Shown here: in pieces, positions 52,226 through 64,000 of the stretch
Layout: each line of letters opens with the position of its first letter
How positions within the stretch are numbered: the first letter of the stretch is position 1
Assembly (NCBI RefSeq): GCF_000151665.1
Contig: NW_013171838.1
Coordinates: 1,050,107 to 1,114,106 of the forward strand
Source: Blastocystis hominis
Taxonomy: Eukaryota; Sar; Bigyra; Opalinata; Blastocystidae
Direction of reading: 5' to 3'
Length of the DNA stretch: 64,000 bases
The notes under the pieces: model-generated
What the model saw: the letters and a program-made list of their open reading frames with translations, nothing else
Told to the model about the DNA's origin: nothing
Database searches by the model: none
Translations under genes and position numbers: made by a program

Positions 52226-53434
52226 AGGAAACCATTTCTTAATTAAATGGGAGGAAAATAGAAGGCTTTCCAGTACGTTTAGACAAGATTCGTAATATGA
52301 TAGATGAAGTTGAAAGGAATTCACAGTTTCTTCTATTTTCACAAATATTGATTATCTTCTGCGAGAATCGGTATGACTTTGAGCCGTACCTAGTACTTTT
52401 CGCTGGTCGTTTGTACAATTCCCATTCATAACGAATGGAGAGTAAAACTGTTTAAAATTGAGTGGTGACTCCAACTCGAAACAACGTGGGCTAAGAAAGA
52501 ATACAATGATATTGAAAAGCTGAAAGGTGATGTGAATAGAATGAATATAGTAATGATAGCTTAATGATATGATAAGTAGGAGTAAGAATGAAGCGAATGA
52601 GGAGGAGTATGAAAGAGAGTGATTAGTAGGGTTGAACCGTGCAATCTTCTGTCACAATCAGAATATTAGAGTAAAGAATAGAGTGTAGTCCACATAATAG
52701 AGTTATTATTATTTGTAAAATTAGAATTCCCTATAAAAGTGTTATATTGCCAAAAGAAATCAGTGATTTGCTAATGAGGTAATGAAATAGAATTGAATAT
52801 CATACATGCAACTCATGGCGAGATATTTGATCATCACAATACGCAATCTGGCGTATTTAGTACAGAACAACTTCATATAGCCGTGTCACAGAGAAAGTAC
52901 TTGTATTAGTGAATCGATAGAAAACAATATAAACGACTAGGGAGATGTAGATGAGTAACAGATAGGAATCTGCAGCTAATAATATCACTTTGCTTTGTTC
53001 TCTGTTTTATTCATTGTAGGAACAAAACAGTTCATGGGTTACACAAAGCTATATAATTGAGATGATTAAAATAGATGCAGGTTCTACAGAATAACGTGAT
53101 CCACTTCAACAATCAAACGTATACCACAAAAGTGGTAGCAACATCAACAATATGATAGAGGCACAAATAATCCCAGGATTTTTCCTTCAAAGATGAACAA
53201 TTTGGATGTACTGGGGAAGCACAGAAATGTTCCTTAAGAATGGAAATGAATAAGCGGAGTTATATTTCTGTATCATGCTACTTTAAATGCAGACTTTTGA
53301 TTGTTCAAATGATAAGGCAAATATGAATGGATATAAATGAAACGCACAAAACGGACAGTCATCATTTGATTATCAAGAATCTAGTAGATTCGGTTTTGCC
53401 TTGGCTTTTACACACTATTATCTATTGATTGTAA
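52226..53434. other. AT-rich region, no gene recognised
   Basis: About 1.2 kb with stops in all frames at short intervals and no protein-like segment. It lies directly upstream of the MORN-LRR membrane protein gene. Confidence 0.6.
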
Positions 53435-56400
53435 ATGAGTAATTTGTCAAAGGGTGCTATTCACGTTACTAACATCGAATTACCAACAATAAACAATGCT
53501 AGTGATAAAACTGACGAAAAAGACAAGTGGTGGGAATACAACGTTTCGGAGCAGTTCCCTATAAAGTCAAGAAGAGAAACAAATGGTCCAACTCATATTG
53601 AAGTTGGTAAACCTCATGAAGGTTGTCTTATCAAAACAACAATGAAAAACGGGAAAATGAACGGAGAATCCAGTATTTATTCTCAGGATAATACTCTGAT
53701 GGCAACTCTGACATTTGTGGATGGAATCGCTTCAGGACCTTGCACACTCTGTAAAAATGGTATTTTGTTCTATAAAGGTTACTTTGTAAACGGATATCGA
53801 GAGGGAAGAGGACAAGAATATGATGAAAATGGCAACGTGGTATTTGATGGATATTATAAGAAAGGTAAGAAACTGAATATAGTACCATCGAATGAAATGG
53901 GAAAGGGATATTGGAAAGAGTTGGATGAAAAAGGAAGAATCATTCGAATTAGTCAGAAAGATGAGTTGGGAAATAGTGAAGGGTTTTGTTATTCTTATGA
54001 GGATGGAAAGATTAGTCGTGTGAGTGTATGGAAAGAAGGTAAAGAAGTGACATTATTGAAACAATTTCGTGATGATAGAATGATAGAATATAAGAATGGT
54101 GAGAAAGTGTATGAAGGAGGATTTGTTGATAGTTTGGAAATGGGTTATCCACGAAAAGAAGAAAGAGAAGAATTTGGAAAGGATGATTATACAAAGGTAA
54201 GGAAAGGCGTTTTTTCTAAATTGAATACAGCAAGATTGTATGGAACACTACTGGAGAATATATATATATCAATGATTGTAGCTGTAATTTCTATCATACT
54301 TTTCTATAACTATTTCACAGCAATTTATCCGAATAATGGACCACATGGAATCAGATCTAAGCAAAAATCATATATAGTAGAATCAGGATCTGGAAAGTAT
54401 TTAAAGACATTTGAATTGTCTAATTATCCTTATTTAAAGAGAATTGAAATTGGCAATAATTGCTTTGTAAACGTGCACACATTTAGGATTGATGGATTGA
54501 ATCGATTGAAAACTATCAAAATCGGCAACAATTCATTCACTCACCAAAAGAATAGTAATGGAGATGATGAATGGGAATCATTCCACATATTGAATTGTGA
54601 ATCATTGGAATCCATTCAAATTGGTGAATATAGTTTCAGTGATTATGCTGGAGACTTTGAATTGAAGAATCTACCACAATTACAATCCATTCAAATTGGT
54701 ACGATGGAAGATTATTCTACAAATTTCCGTTATAGTTCATTTGTGGTTCGAGGTATTGATATGATATAGAATATTTGGATAATGCATAGATCTTCCAAAT
54801 CTACAATCCATTACAATAGGTGATTGGGCATTTTCTGATGGTTCCTTTGAGATTGGAGGTATTGATATCATAATGAAAATGATTAAATGCATAGATCTTC
54901 CAAATCTACAATCTATTACAATAGGTAATAGTGCATTTTATTATGGTTCCTTTGAGATTCGAGGTATTGATATGATATTGAAAATGATTAAATGCATAGA
55001 TCTTCCAAATCTACAATCCATTACATTAGGTGGTCGTGCATTCAAAGAATTCTTAACAACGATAATCGAAAGTATTGAATGAATTCGAATGAGTTGATTG
55101 ATGTAGATCTTCCATCATTACAATCCATTCGACTCGGTTATCAAGCACTTAATGGAAATCCATGGGATGATAATTCTTGTTCATTGACACTTCGAAGTAA
55201 TAATGAATTGATTGGTTATGATTTGCTTTGTAGATCTTCCAAATCTAACATCAATAACTTCCGTAGGATATAGTTTCGAATATCCTCATGTAGTGACATT
55301 GGAAAGTATTTCTGAATATTGAATATTGATAGTATTTAGATATTCCAAATCTTCAAAATGTCGAGCTACCTGATTCATTCAAGTATGTAGAGAATAGTGA
55401 TTGTAAAAGTATCTTTCATGTTTCTTATTGACATTAGATTGCGGTGTAATATATGCGCTTATCGATTGTCAACTCTATATTCAATCGTTAAATTCATCTG
55501 TCAATTCTATAATCATTCCAGGTTGGGCTTGTAGTGACAAAGAATTCACAATATTTGATTTCTCGCGATATACTCTAGTTGAATCAATCGAAATCGGCGA
55601 TAAAAGTTTTGGATCCGTGCAAACATTCGAAATCGATGGATTGAATCGATTGAAAACTATCAAAATCGGAAATAATTCATTTACTCAGAAAAAGAATGAT
55701 TATGGAAATGATAAATCGAAATCATTCCACATATTGAATTGTGAATCATTGGAATCCATTCAAATTGGTGAATATAGTTTCAGTGATTATGCTGGAGACT
55801 TTGAATTGAAGAATCTACCACAATTACAATTCATTCAAATTGGTACAATTGGAAGTGGGTCACGCAATTTCTATTATAGTTCGTTTGTGATTCGAGGTAT
55901 TTATGTGATATTGACTGTATACTATCTAGATTTACCAAAATTAAAGAGATTAATATTAGGAGCAACCTCATTTCAGAAAACAGCAGAACTCGATTTATCT
56001 TCATATAAATCATTAGAATCAATTGAAATTGGCAATAATAATTTTCAATTAGTAAAGATGTTTTATATCAATGGAATGAATCTATTAAAGAATTTAATAA
56101 TTGGAGACAATTCATTTAATCAATTGACCACTTCTTTCTTGAGTAATCCTCATTCTGCATCAGAATGGATGGAGAATAGTAACAAATCGAAATCATTCCA
56201 CATATTGAATTGTGAATCATTGGAATCCATTCAAATTGGTAGATATAGTTTCAGTGATTTTGGAGGCGACTTTGAATTGAAGAATCTGCCACAATTACAA
56301 TCCATTCAAATTGGTTCGATGGAAGATCATTCTACAAATTTCTATGGTAGTTCGTTTGTGATTCGAGGTATTGCGCTGATATTGAATATTTGGGTAATGC

Positions 56401-56830
56401 ATAGATCTTCCAAATCTACAATCCATTACATTAGGTTGGTGGACATTCCATAAATCCTTATCAACAATAATTGAAAGTATTGAATGAATTCGAATGAGAT
56501 GATTGATGTAGATCTTCCATCATTACAGAAAATTGAACTGAGTTATTGTGCACTTCGTGGAATTGATGATTCATCATGTTCGTTGACAATGCGAAGTACT
56601 GATGAAATGATTCGAACTGATTGAAAATAGATCTTCCAAATCTAGCATCACTAACTTCTTTAAAATATAGTTTTGAATATCCTCGTGTAGTGACATTGGA
56701 AAGTATTTTTGAATAAAGAATAATGACTGTAATTAGATATTCCAAACCTTCAAACTGTAAGTCTACCTAATGATGATGACTCACCTACTTTTGGTCATGT
56801 TCAAACTAAATCAATTTCGAGTATAGTTTG
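53435..56830 (+). CDS. MORN-repeat / single-TM / leucine-rich-repeat protein with exon-unit LRR expansion
   Basis: The N-terminal 260 residues carry MORN-like repeats (GKMNGESSIYSQDNTLMATL; FYKGYFVNGYREGRGQEYDE; VVFDGYYKKGKK). A TM follows near residue 275 (ENIYISMIVAVISIILFYNY). The rest is LRRs of the BspA-like Blastocystis type (CESLESIQIGEYSFSDYAGD; LKNLPQLQSIQIG). The apparent stops between repeats fall inside 33-38-nt introns (54753-54789, 54859-54894, 54964-54999, 55072-55106, 55197-55233), each ending ..TAG|ATCTTCCAAATC. After an intron near 55390-55436, a second LRR block (VESIEIGDKSFGSVQTFEID onward) repeats the order of the first. It ends with TGA near 56830. One gene is the simpler model; two tandem genes are possible. 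Type II surface topology is inferred. Confidence 0.6.
54753..55106 (+). repeat. Tandem ~105-bp exon-plus-intron units
   Basis: Intron starts at 54753, 54859, 54964 and 55072 are spaced 105-108 nt. Each unit has one LRR exon of ~70 nt (DLPNLQSITIGxxAFxxGSF) and one intron of ~36 nt. The introns at 54859 and 54964 are nearly identical in sequence. Confidence 0.85.
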
Positions 56831-58465
56831 ATTGTCGTACTTCCATTTTTAGATGTTTCTCCCATACTCGCTAATCTTGTCCAAATAAGAGAGTAACGAT
56901 CATTATCATTGAGAGATTTTGAACTACTGTTTTGAGCATGATTATTAGTATTCAAATTAAAGGTTGTTTATTAAAAACCAAATACTATATATATATTATG
57001 CCTTAATTTTTAATATAGTTATTTATCACATGTACAATAGATTAATGTCATATCCCTAAAACAAGGACTGTATAATGCCTAGCCAGTAGCAGTTGAATAA
57101 GTAATTGCTATTAACTATTTTTTAGTATTATACTGTCCCTAGATTTCATTGATCATGCTTATCTGACAAAGTATAATTGATAGTTTTTTCTATTTATATA
57201 AATTTGCTTGATACTTTGTGTTTCATTTATTACTATATAGATTAATGTTATAAAGGAATTCTAATCTTTCTCTTTATCCTGATTTGTTTGTTCTTAGTTA
57301 ATTCGCTCAGTGTCATTTGTTAATAATTAAGACTGTTATTTCTACATATAATTGTAATGGAAGTACATGGCTACACAGAAAAAGGATTTGTGCTCAATAG
57401 TATACTTTGGTATCATGGTAATAACCTCCTTTGTTGTTCACAATCTTCATTTCTTCTATACAGTAACTAATTGTTGGTTATTCTCAAAATGGTTTCGAGT
57501 TTATTCGTTACAATCAAGAAGTGCATATTATCGAGCTTCTCAAACAATCATGATTTTGATTACCATAAATACGACTGCTTTGAATTAAATCATTTACGTA
57601 TTTCCATATTCATATTCTATTATACTATTTCAAATAGATATGAACTCCATATGTTAATTTCTCAATTATCTTCCAGCGACAACCCATTTTCAAAAAGAAT
57701 GAAAAGAATGTGTAATAAGTTAAGTAATCTATTTTTGGCTGTGCTCCTTTTATTCCCAATTCAATCCTCTGCTTCATTCTTATTGTTTGTAAAATCCACA
57801 CAAAGACTAATACTCATCGTTTCCTCTTGAAAGTCGTATTCTGCTATTATTTGTATTTGCTGAGAATGTATTCATAGGACGATAAGGTGATTAACTATGG
57901 TGATATAATCCAAATACAATAGGTATGCAGGAGTAGTGTGCTGTTTCCAATTAATAAACCCTGAAATGACTCCTTTACGGATTATAAGAACAAACGGGTC
58001 GGTTGATTTGTCAAAGAACCTTATTTGATACAATTATGCCAGTACACGATATTTTTAGCTATTTCCTTCTATTCTTTTCTTGATAATTAGGCCTGGCCTT
58101 ATAATCAGCAAAATGACCTTTTAACATTTAACCATCACTGCCTCTGCTTTGAAATACGAATATATAATTAACCGCCAACATGCCATTTCTATTTAATTCA
58201 GAATATGAAAATATGAGGCAGTTTCTATTTGGCGGGTATTTAGTATTTTTGAATATCACTCTCGTTTTATTTTAGTGTGACTCTACGAGTTTTAGAATGC
58301 CAAATGATTCAAAAGAGGAGCCTATTACTCACTCTATTTTGAAATGGCTTCACAATGTATATTTGGCTGTGAAGTGTTATTGTCTAGATTAGATCTCATT
58401 TGACAGATTGCCTGAAGTATAGGCTGGACGCAGAAAACAAAGAGATACAAAACTTGTAGAATACA
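56831..58465. other. AT-rich region without a confident gene
   Basis: About 1.6 kb. Two short hydrophobic frames (57367-57588 and 57471-57830) overlap each other and have AT-driven composition; neither is supported. A TGTTTGTT at 57282-57291 shows that a plus-strand transcript may end there. Confidence 0.5.
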
Positions 58466-61400
58466 GTGTATTTTATAATAGTATTTAGTACACCGCCTAT
58501 AGTTCCTTATAAAAAGTGTTGTGACTGGACTTGTAGCGAACACAAACAACTGCTTTTCGCTTCGAAACCTTGTAAAAGGCAACAACCTGTTTCTGTACCT
58601 ACACAGTCAGTAAATCTTGTTCCATATAAAGATTCAACTCCAAATACCGTAGAAGATTTAACCTTGGATGAGGACCTCTTGCGAGAAGTGAATTCAATCG
58701 AGCAGTCGCTGGTTTTGGAAGAGGAGCGTTCTTCTTCTGATATTCATAAGTCGTGTAATCCTAGTAGTTCTACTAGAGTTGGACTCGCTTCGTCTTTCAC
58801 TATTCAGCCACAACCAGAATCACAACCAGAACCGCAACCACAGCCACAACCAGAACTCTATAGAGCGAATTCAATCCATCCCCCGTTTTCTGTCCCACCA
58901 AACAGCTTTCCCCCTCCCTGCAAAACTGCTCATTCCCAATCTTCTCTCTCTCTCCCCTTTTCTTCTCCCTCTTCTAGCATTCCTCAAAACCAACCCTTTT
59001 GCCCCCCTCCTCCTTTCGCTCCTTTCGCTCCTTCCTCCAGTCTTCTGGATCATTCACTGCCCTTCCAAGACATGGATACTTCGGGAGTTGAAGAGGCGAC
59101 TGTGAACAGCACCTCCATTCAGTTCGCCACTGCGAACTCCACGTTCCCGATCGACTCAACCGCCAAAGTGGAGCACAAATCCTTTTCGGTGACGTTCGGC
59201 GACGGAACCGAAATCCGGGATATTTCTGGACTTCTAAAGAACTGCCCCGTTTCTGACAAAGAACTGCTCGACAAAAACAAGGAGGTTTTTGGCCACAACG
59301 CCTTCCGGTCGGGGCAGATGGAGGTCATGAAGACCGTGCTGACGGGACGAAGCGTGTTTTGCATTATGCCCACAGGCGGAGGCAAGAGTTTGTGCTACCA
59401 GCTGCCCGCTCTCCTCCTCCCGGGCATCACCGTCGTCGTCTCGCCTTTGATTTCGCTCGTCCAGGACCAGATTCGCGGGCTGCAAGAAGCCGGCGTGGAG
59501 GTGGGCGCGATGACGGGCAGCAGTGGCGGCGAGGTCCCGTCCGCTCTGTGGAATTCGGTGCGAACACGGCAGTTTCCTCGGCTGAAGCTGGTGTACACGA
59601 CCCCAGAGAAGCTGAACAAGAGCGAGAGCATGAAGAACTTGCTGCGTGCGCTGAGCTCGCTGGGCTTTCTGTCTCTGTTCGTGATCGACGAGGTCCACTG
59701 CATGAGTCAGTGGGGCCACGACTTCCGCGTGGACTACAAAGAGCTCGGGAAGGTGCGGTTTGAGTTCTTCCAGAACGTGCCGCTGATGGCGTTCACGGCG
59801 ACGGCGACGGCGACGGTGAAGAACGACATTTTGAAACTGCTCCTGGTGAACGGGAAGGAGATTTTGGTGTTCCAGAAGTCGTTTAATCGGCCGGAGCTCC
59901 GCTACGAGGTCCGATCGAAGAAGAACCATCGGCAGTTTATCAGCGATGTGAGCGCGTACATTCTCTCGAAGCAGCTGAACAACACGGGGATCATTTACTG
60001 CGGAACGCAGATGGCGTGCGAGAAGGTGTGCAAAGACCTGCAAGAAGCGATGAAGAATGAGGGATATGAGAGAAAGATCGGGTTTTACCACGCGGGATTG
60101 GAGCCGATGGAGCGGGAGCGGATTCAGCGAGAGTGGAGCGAGGACCAGCTGAAGATCATCGTGGCGACGGTGGCTTTTGGGATGGGGATCAACAAGACGG
60201 ACGTTCGGTTCGTGATTCACTACATGCTTCCGCATTCGCTGACGCATTATTATCAAGGTAGATGGATGGAGATGGGGCGGATTGATTGGTAGAAGCGGGA
60301 CGCGCTGGTCGCGACCGAAACCCTGCCGACTGCATTCTCTACTTCAACTTCCAGGACAAGAAAACGGCGGAGAATCTGATTCGCCAGAACGAGAACACGT
60401 CGATGATCAACCACAATCTGCAGGAACTTCGGCGCGTGGTGACGTACTGCCAAAACAAAGAGGATTGTCGCCGCTGCCAGATTCTCAAGTACTTCTCCGA
60501 GGTCTTCAATCGCGATTTCTGCGGCGTTCCGATGCACCAGCTCTGCGACAACTGCTCGCAGCCCCGCGATTTCGAAGTCGTTGACGTTACGCACATCGCC
60601 ATCGAGCTGGTCCGCCTCCGTTTCCCCTTTTCTCTCGCTATGAAAGGTAGTGTCCGAATGCAAAGCGCCGCTGACGACCAACATGCTGATTTCGGCCGCT
60701 CGCGGACTGCACAGCGGTCTGAAGCCGCACGTGCTCGCGTTCGTGCAGTCGCATCCCTCGTACGGCTGCGCCAAGGACATCTCCAAGCCCGAAATGGAGA
60801 AGCTGGTGACCGATCTGCTGCAGAAAGACTGTCTGGCGGAGAAGCACACGCGGCTGTCGAGTGGCTGGGGCGCCGTTTATCTCGTTCCAGGAAGCAACGC
60901 GGATCGTCTCGCGCAGGGAAGTCTGCAGATCCACATTACGCGCCCGAAGCTGGCGCCCGCTCCGCAGCCCGCCAAGGCCGTTTCGATGGAGACGAGCGAA
61001 GAAACGGACGCTCACGGACTGATCGACAACTCGAACGTGATGGAGATTCCTTCGCGACTGGACGACACGCTGCGGAAGCGACTGTATGATCACTTGCTGA
61101 TGTACCGGTCGTTCTTGCAGCAGATCATCGGGAACGTGAGCTTCACGACGCCAGTCTTGCAGGAAATGGCGTGGACGGTGCCGACCACTCAAGAAGAATT
61201 GATCACGCTGGATCGAATCACGCCGCAGTTCGTGTCGAAGTACGGAGAAGTGTTCTTGAAGCTGATCAATTCGTTTTTGGAGGCGAATAGTATTGTGCTG
61301 GAGCGGCCATTTCAGTCGCGCGGGTTGTTGAGGCGACGGCAGCAGGAATGGCTGCGAAGAGAGTGGAATGGGCGGAACCGACTGCAGGAAGCGAGCCGAG

Positions 61401-62182
61401 AAGTGATGCAGAGAGAGAAGGAGGAGGGAGGTGAGAGAGGGAAGGGCGTGCGATCGACGAAGTATTTTAAGGAGGAGGAGGAGGAGGGAAAGAGAGAGGG
61501 AGCGTTGGCGGAGAATGACGAGGATTGGCTGGGAGATTTGGTGGAAGAGGCGGATCGAATTGATGCGGAATGGATGCAGAACTTTCAAGAAGAGTCGCCG
61601 AAAGTGAATCAAACTCTGAATCCATCCATGAATCAAACTGTGAATCCATCCATAAACAATTCATCGAACACGTCATTGAATCCATCTGAAAATCGAATTC
61701 AGACGCCCCTTCCTTCTTTCCCTTCCGTCCCAACTCGCATTCAATCCCAATCCCAATCTCAATCTCAATCTCAATCTCAATCCCAGTCTGCCTTCCAAAC
61801 TCTCACACAGCCCCTGTCTTCGCAGTCCATCCCTTCCGTCTCCTCCGCGCAATCCCCCTTTTTTAACCGAATCAGTGGAGAAAAGCGAGGCGTTGCGAAC
61901 GCTGCGGAGGACGCAAATCCAGCGAAGCGATCGAACGCCCCGACAACACACAGCAAATACTTCAATTCACCCAATTCCAGTCCTTTTAAATCGGGATCTC
62001 TGCAGCAAATGCTCAGTCGGAAAGTCACTCAAAGCGTGTCTGGAGCCCCGGAAGGTTCCTCTCAAAACCCGATCGTGATTTCTTTTTCTGTTTCCAACAA
62101 ACACTCGATTTCTTTTTCTTATGAAGATGATCCGCATCCACAAAACCACACTTCTCTAAAACGTTCCGAGTCGCGTTGTTGA
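58466..62182 (+). CDS. RecQ-family DNA helicase (BLM/Sgs1-like)
   Basis: 3'-5' helicase for recombination and replication repair. A ~190-residue disordered N-terminus has a Gln/Pro repeat and Ser/Pro tracts. The helicase core shows FRSGQMEVMKTVL (motif 0), IMPTGGGKSLCYQLPAL (Walker A), VIDEVHCMSQWGHDFR (DEVH in place of DEAH), FTATATATV, GIIYCGTQMACEK and VATVAFGMGINKTDVRFVIH. A 35-nt intron (60258-60292) splits the arginine-finger motif (HYYQ|EAGRAGRD). The zinc-binding domain has CRRCQILKYF and CDNCSQ, then a 31-nt intron (~60620-60650). The RQC/HRDC region is YRSFLQQIIGNV and HRDC-like ITPQFVSKYGEVFLKLINSF. A disordered Gln/Ser tail follows. The start is approximate; an upstream exon is likely. 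The end may be TGA 62182 or an earlier polyadenylation-made stop near 62087. Confidence 0.85.
62096..62103 (-). terminator. TGTTTGTT poly(A) motif creating the IMPACT stop
   Basis: T62108, spacer CGAG, then the motif on the minus strand. It lies within the plus-strand RecQ reading frame. Confidence 0.85.
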
Positions 62183-63194
62183 TGTGTTTAAACCGATCCG
62201 GACCCAGCAAAATCCCTCCCCACCATCGCGACACCACCACCATCACGTTCTTTACATTCATAATGTTCAGCTGCGCTTGATTTCCTTCGAAAATCGCTTA
62301 CCAACAAAGCCATGCGGCTCCCCGCTGCAGATTCCCCGTCATCGTCGTTTTCTTCGATCCACACGCCTCGATTCTCATCGTAGATTCGGTACGCCCACAT
62401 GTTATGCGTCGCTCTATACGCTCATTCGGTTTCCACGTTTCTACCTTTGGATTTTATTGTTACTGTACAGGTATTCAAGCACTAATTTGGCGTCCTGCTC
62501 CGAGTGAATCTCCGCGCAGTGGGCTTGGAACGTGCTTTTGCGATCGGTAAACGCTTCGTCAGAAAACACTTCAGGCTGTTTGTTAGAACAAGGAATCATG
62601 CAAGGTACGCAGTTCGGGGGGCGGACGAAACCGTGCTCAGAAACTCCTGAACTGAATTCCTTTACTGGAAGAGGATCAGGGTGAGAAGGTGCTTTGGATT
62701 TTGAAACACTGTTCGCTCTGGGAGAGAGCCTAGGTTCGGGCGACACTTCCGAAGCATCGCTAATTGAGAGAAAAGAGCCAATTCTACTTTTCTTGCAACG
62801 CCTTGGGCTGGACATTCTCACGAAGCCATTCCACCCAGTTATAAACAATAACTTGACCTGGGTTCTCTGCAAACTGTTCCATCTAGAATGAAAACGCCAG
62901 AATGAGCAAATACCAAGGTTTCTTCTATTTTCGCAATTTGATCATCCGAAAGCCACTCGGCATACACTGTAAATTTAGGGTAGCACTCAGAGGGATATTG
63001 TTTATGGTAATGAACTGTGAGCGTTAGTTCGGAGCGTCCTTTGTCATTTGGAATAGTAATCTTAAAGGAGTTAGGAGGGATTCTACTCGAATTACGGCTG
63101 ATTCCCAAACTCCCTACTTTGTAAAAGAATCGGCATAGATAGCTTCAAGAGCACAGAGTTCGTCCTGTTGCTGCTGAAAATTATCGTCCTCCAT
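62108..63194 (-). CDS. IMPACT: IMPACT/YIH1-like protein (RWD plus UPF0029 domain); stop created by polyadenylation
   Basis: Regulator of the GCN1-GCN2 amino-acid stress pathway. The RWD domain starts MEDDNFQQQQDELCALEAIY, is split by a 35-nt intron after ADSFTK, and continues IPPNSFKITIP and YPSECYPKFTVYAEWLSDDQ. A linker is rich in Ser/Pro. The UPF0029 domain has EAFTDRKSTFQAHCAEIHSE, DAKLVLEYLY, then MWAYRIYDENRGVWIEENDD and the hallmark VVVSRWWGGILLGPDRFKHI. The frame ends HLHKKKK then T62108, a 4-nt spacer and TGTTTGTT, giving UAA. Four or so introns. Gene is convergent with, and overlaps, the RecQ 3' end. Confidence 0.88.
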
Positions 63195-63224
63195 CAACCA
63201 AAATCACCACAAAAAAGTGTATGC

Positions 63225-63232
63225 AACAAACA
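63225..63232 (-). terminator. TGTTTGTT poly(A) motif creating the fucosyltransferase-like stop
   Basis: T63237, spacer TGCG, then the motif on the minus strand; the IMPACT start is 31 nt further on. Confidence 0.9.
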
Positions 63233-63236
63233 CGCA

Positions 63237-64000
63237 ATAGATAAACAAACGGCGTACCCTCATCCGCAAAATACTGTCCGATCTTACTAAATCCGCTGCG
63301 AGGAGTAATAAACAAATAATCACATTCTCCCAGCAGCAACACATCCAGCACCGCCTTCGTCACCGCGTTCTCCGTCACTTTCGTCTTATAAATCCCGCCC
63401 ACGTGCGATCTCTCGAACCCCGACGTGGTGACGACCATTCCGGGGAACTTCTTTCTCATCAGCTCCTCCTCATCGGACGAATCGGTGGACACAAACAATT
63501 TCACGTCCATTTTCCCCTTCGTCCTCCACAGCGCGTTCTTCACGAACCGCTTCAGCTCGTTCAGGAACCGATTCACATGCTTCTGGTCCATAAACGCGCG
63601 CGAATCCTTCCAATCGGCGTGTCCATTTCCCATTCGAATGTGGATTCCGATCCGCACGCCGTTCCCCAATTCATCGAGATACGGCTTCATCAACGCGCGG
63701 ATCGGATCCGTCGGCACGAACATCGAGTGAATGCAGCGATTGTAGAACACATCCACTAAATAGTAGAGCTCGGCACGGCCGTGCGGGAGATCGCCGCGCT
63801 CGCGGATGAGCCCGAATTTGCGGTAGAGAGGGAGGTTTCGCTGGACTTTGAAGAGCCGATCGGCCATCACGTGGAGCGTGGAGACGAGAACGGGACCCTC
63901 CATGCCGAGGAGACCGAGGGGATCGGCGAAAGGGTCGGGCTTGCCGCGGCCGATGGCGATCTGTTTGTATTCTTCGGTGTAGGAGGGAGGAGCGAATTGG
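63237..64000 (-). CDS. Fucosyltransferase-like glycosyltransferase (partial, N-terminus off the right edge)
   Basis: The visible part resembles the C-terminal GDP-fucose-binding half of O-fucosyl/alpha-1,6-fucosyltransferase folds. It shows VRIGIHIRMGNGHADWKDSR (the family's 'GVHVRRTD' position), KLFVSTDSSDEEELMRKKFP, AVLDVLLLGECDYLFITPRS, then GFSKIGQYFADEGTPFVYL. The protein would act in the ER/Golgi lumen; the acceptor cannot be told. It has no stop in frame before the motif: after FVYL comes T63237, a 4-nt spacer and TGTTTGTT, so UAA is made by polyadenylation. The frame is open to the right edge of the window. Alternative: another nucleotide-sugar transferase with the same fold. Confidence 0.55.

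Noticed and set aside
54753..56830. LRR region as a decaying pseudogene because of repeated stop codons
   Set aside because: Every stop falls in a segment with GT..TAG ends and 33-38 nt length, and removal joins LRR modules in frame.
62576..62583. Plus-strand TGTTTGTT inside the IMPACT gene as a functional poly(A) signal
   Set aside because: It is antisense within coding sequence and no plus-strand gene ends there; treated as chance.

Overview
The window is nuclear DNA of a very compact protist genome, almost certainly Blastocystis (Stramenopiles). The evidence is: protein genes broken by introns of about 27-40 nt (GT..AG), stop-to-start gaps of tens of bases or less, and a TGTTTGTT motif just after most genes. 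In at least seven genes no stop codon is encoded at the true end of the protein. The frame instead reaches a U exactly 4 nt before the motif, so cleavage and polyadenylation would create UAA. This is the published Blastocystis behaviour. The subtype cannot be told from the sequence alone.

Layout. 0-0.8 kb: MON1 vesicle-fusion factor (cut by the left edge). 1.7-2.3 kb: an orphan helix-turn-helix protein. 2.7-10.6 kb: a large PA14/Ig-like surface protein and a SAP-domain protein with long peptide repeats. 10.9-15.6 kb: minus-strand housekeeping genes (RPS7, signal peptidase SPC3, APC8/CDC23, a coiled-coil protein). 15.8-32.1 kb: mostly plus strand (PI4-kinase gamma, COPI-associated protein, GEMIN2, MORN-LRR protein, HAD phosphatase, TPR protein, TMEM33, VMA21-like, YchF/OLA1, CCHC zinc-knuckle protein, Rab-like GTPase, PDCD2), with an XPNPEP3-type peptidase on the minus strand. 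32.2-40.4 kb: mostly minus strand (valyl-tRNA synthetase, CYTH triphosphatase, PHP phosphoesterase, CCT4). 40.5-52.2 kb: primase small subunit, RER1, a receptor-domain/Na+-H+ exchanger fusion, QTRT1, an inward-rectifier K+ channel (minus), a Rad21/Rec8 kleisin and SKP1. 52.2-58.4 kb: AT-rich and gene-poor, holding one large MORN-LRR membrane protein. 58.5-64 kb: RecQ helicase, IMPACT/YIH1-like protein and a fucosyltransferase-like gene cut by the right edge.

Most genes are unrelated housekeeping functions packed side by side; no operon logic is visible. The points of most interest are: (i) two families of tiny introns carrying near-perfect palindromes (GGAATTCC core or CCCGCGGG core), which look like copies of common ancestral elements; (ii) an extracellular class-I receptor domain fused in one reading frame to a CPA1 Na+/H+ exchanger; (iii) a Kir channel whose selectivity filter reads TVGYT instead of TxGYG; (iv) an LRR gene grown by tandem duplication of a ~105-bp exon-plus-intron unit; (v) poly(A) signals that overlap the start codon of the next gene. 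Intron positions were inferred by eye from frame and family similarity; no alignment or database search was run.
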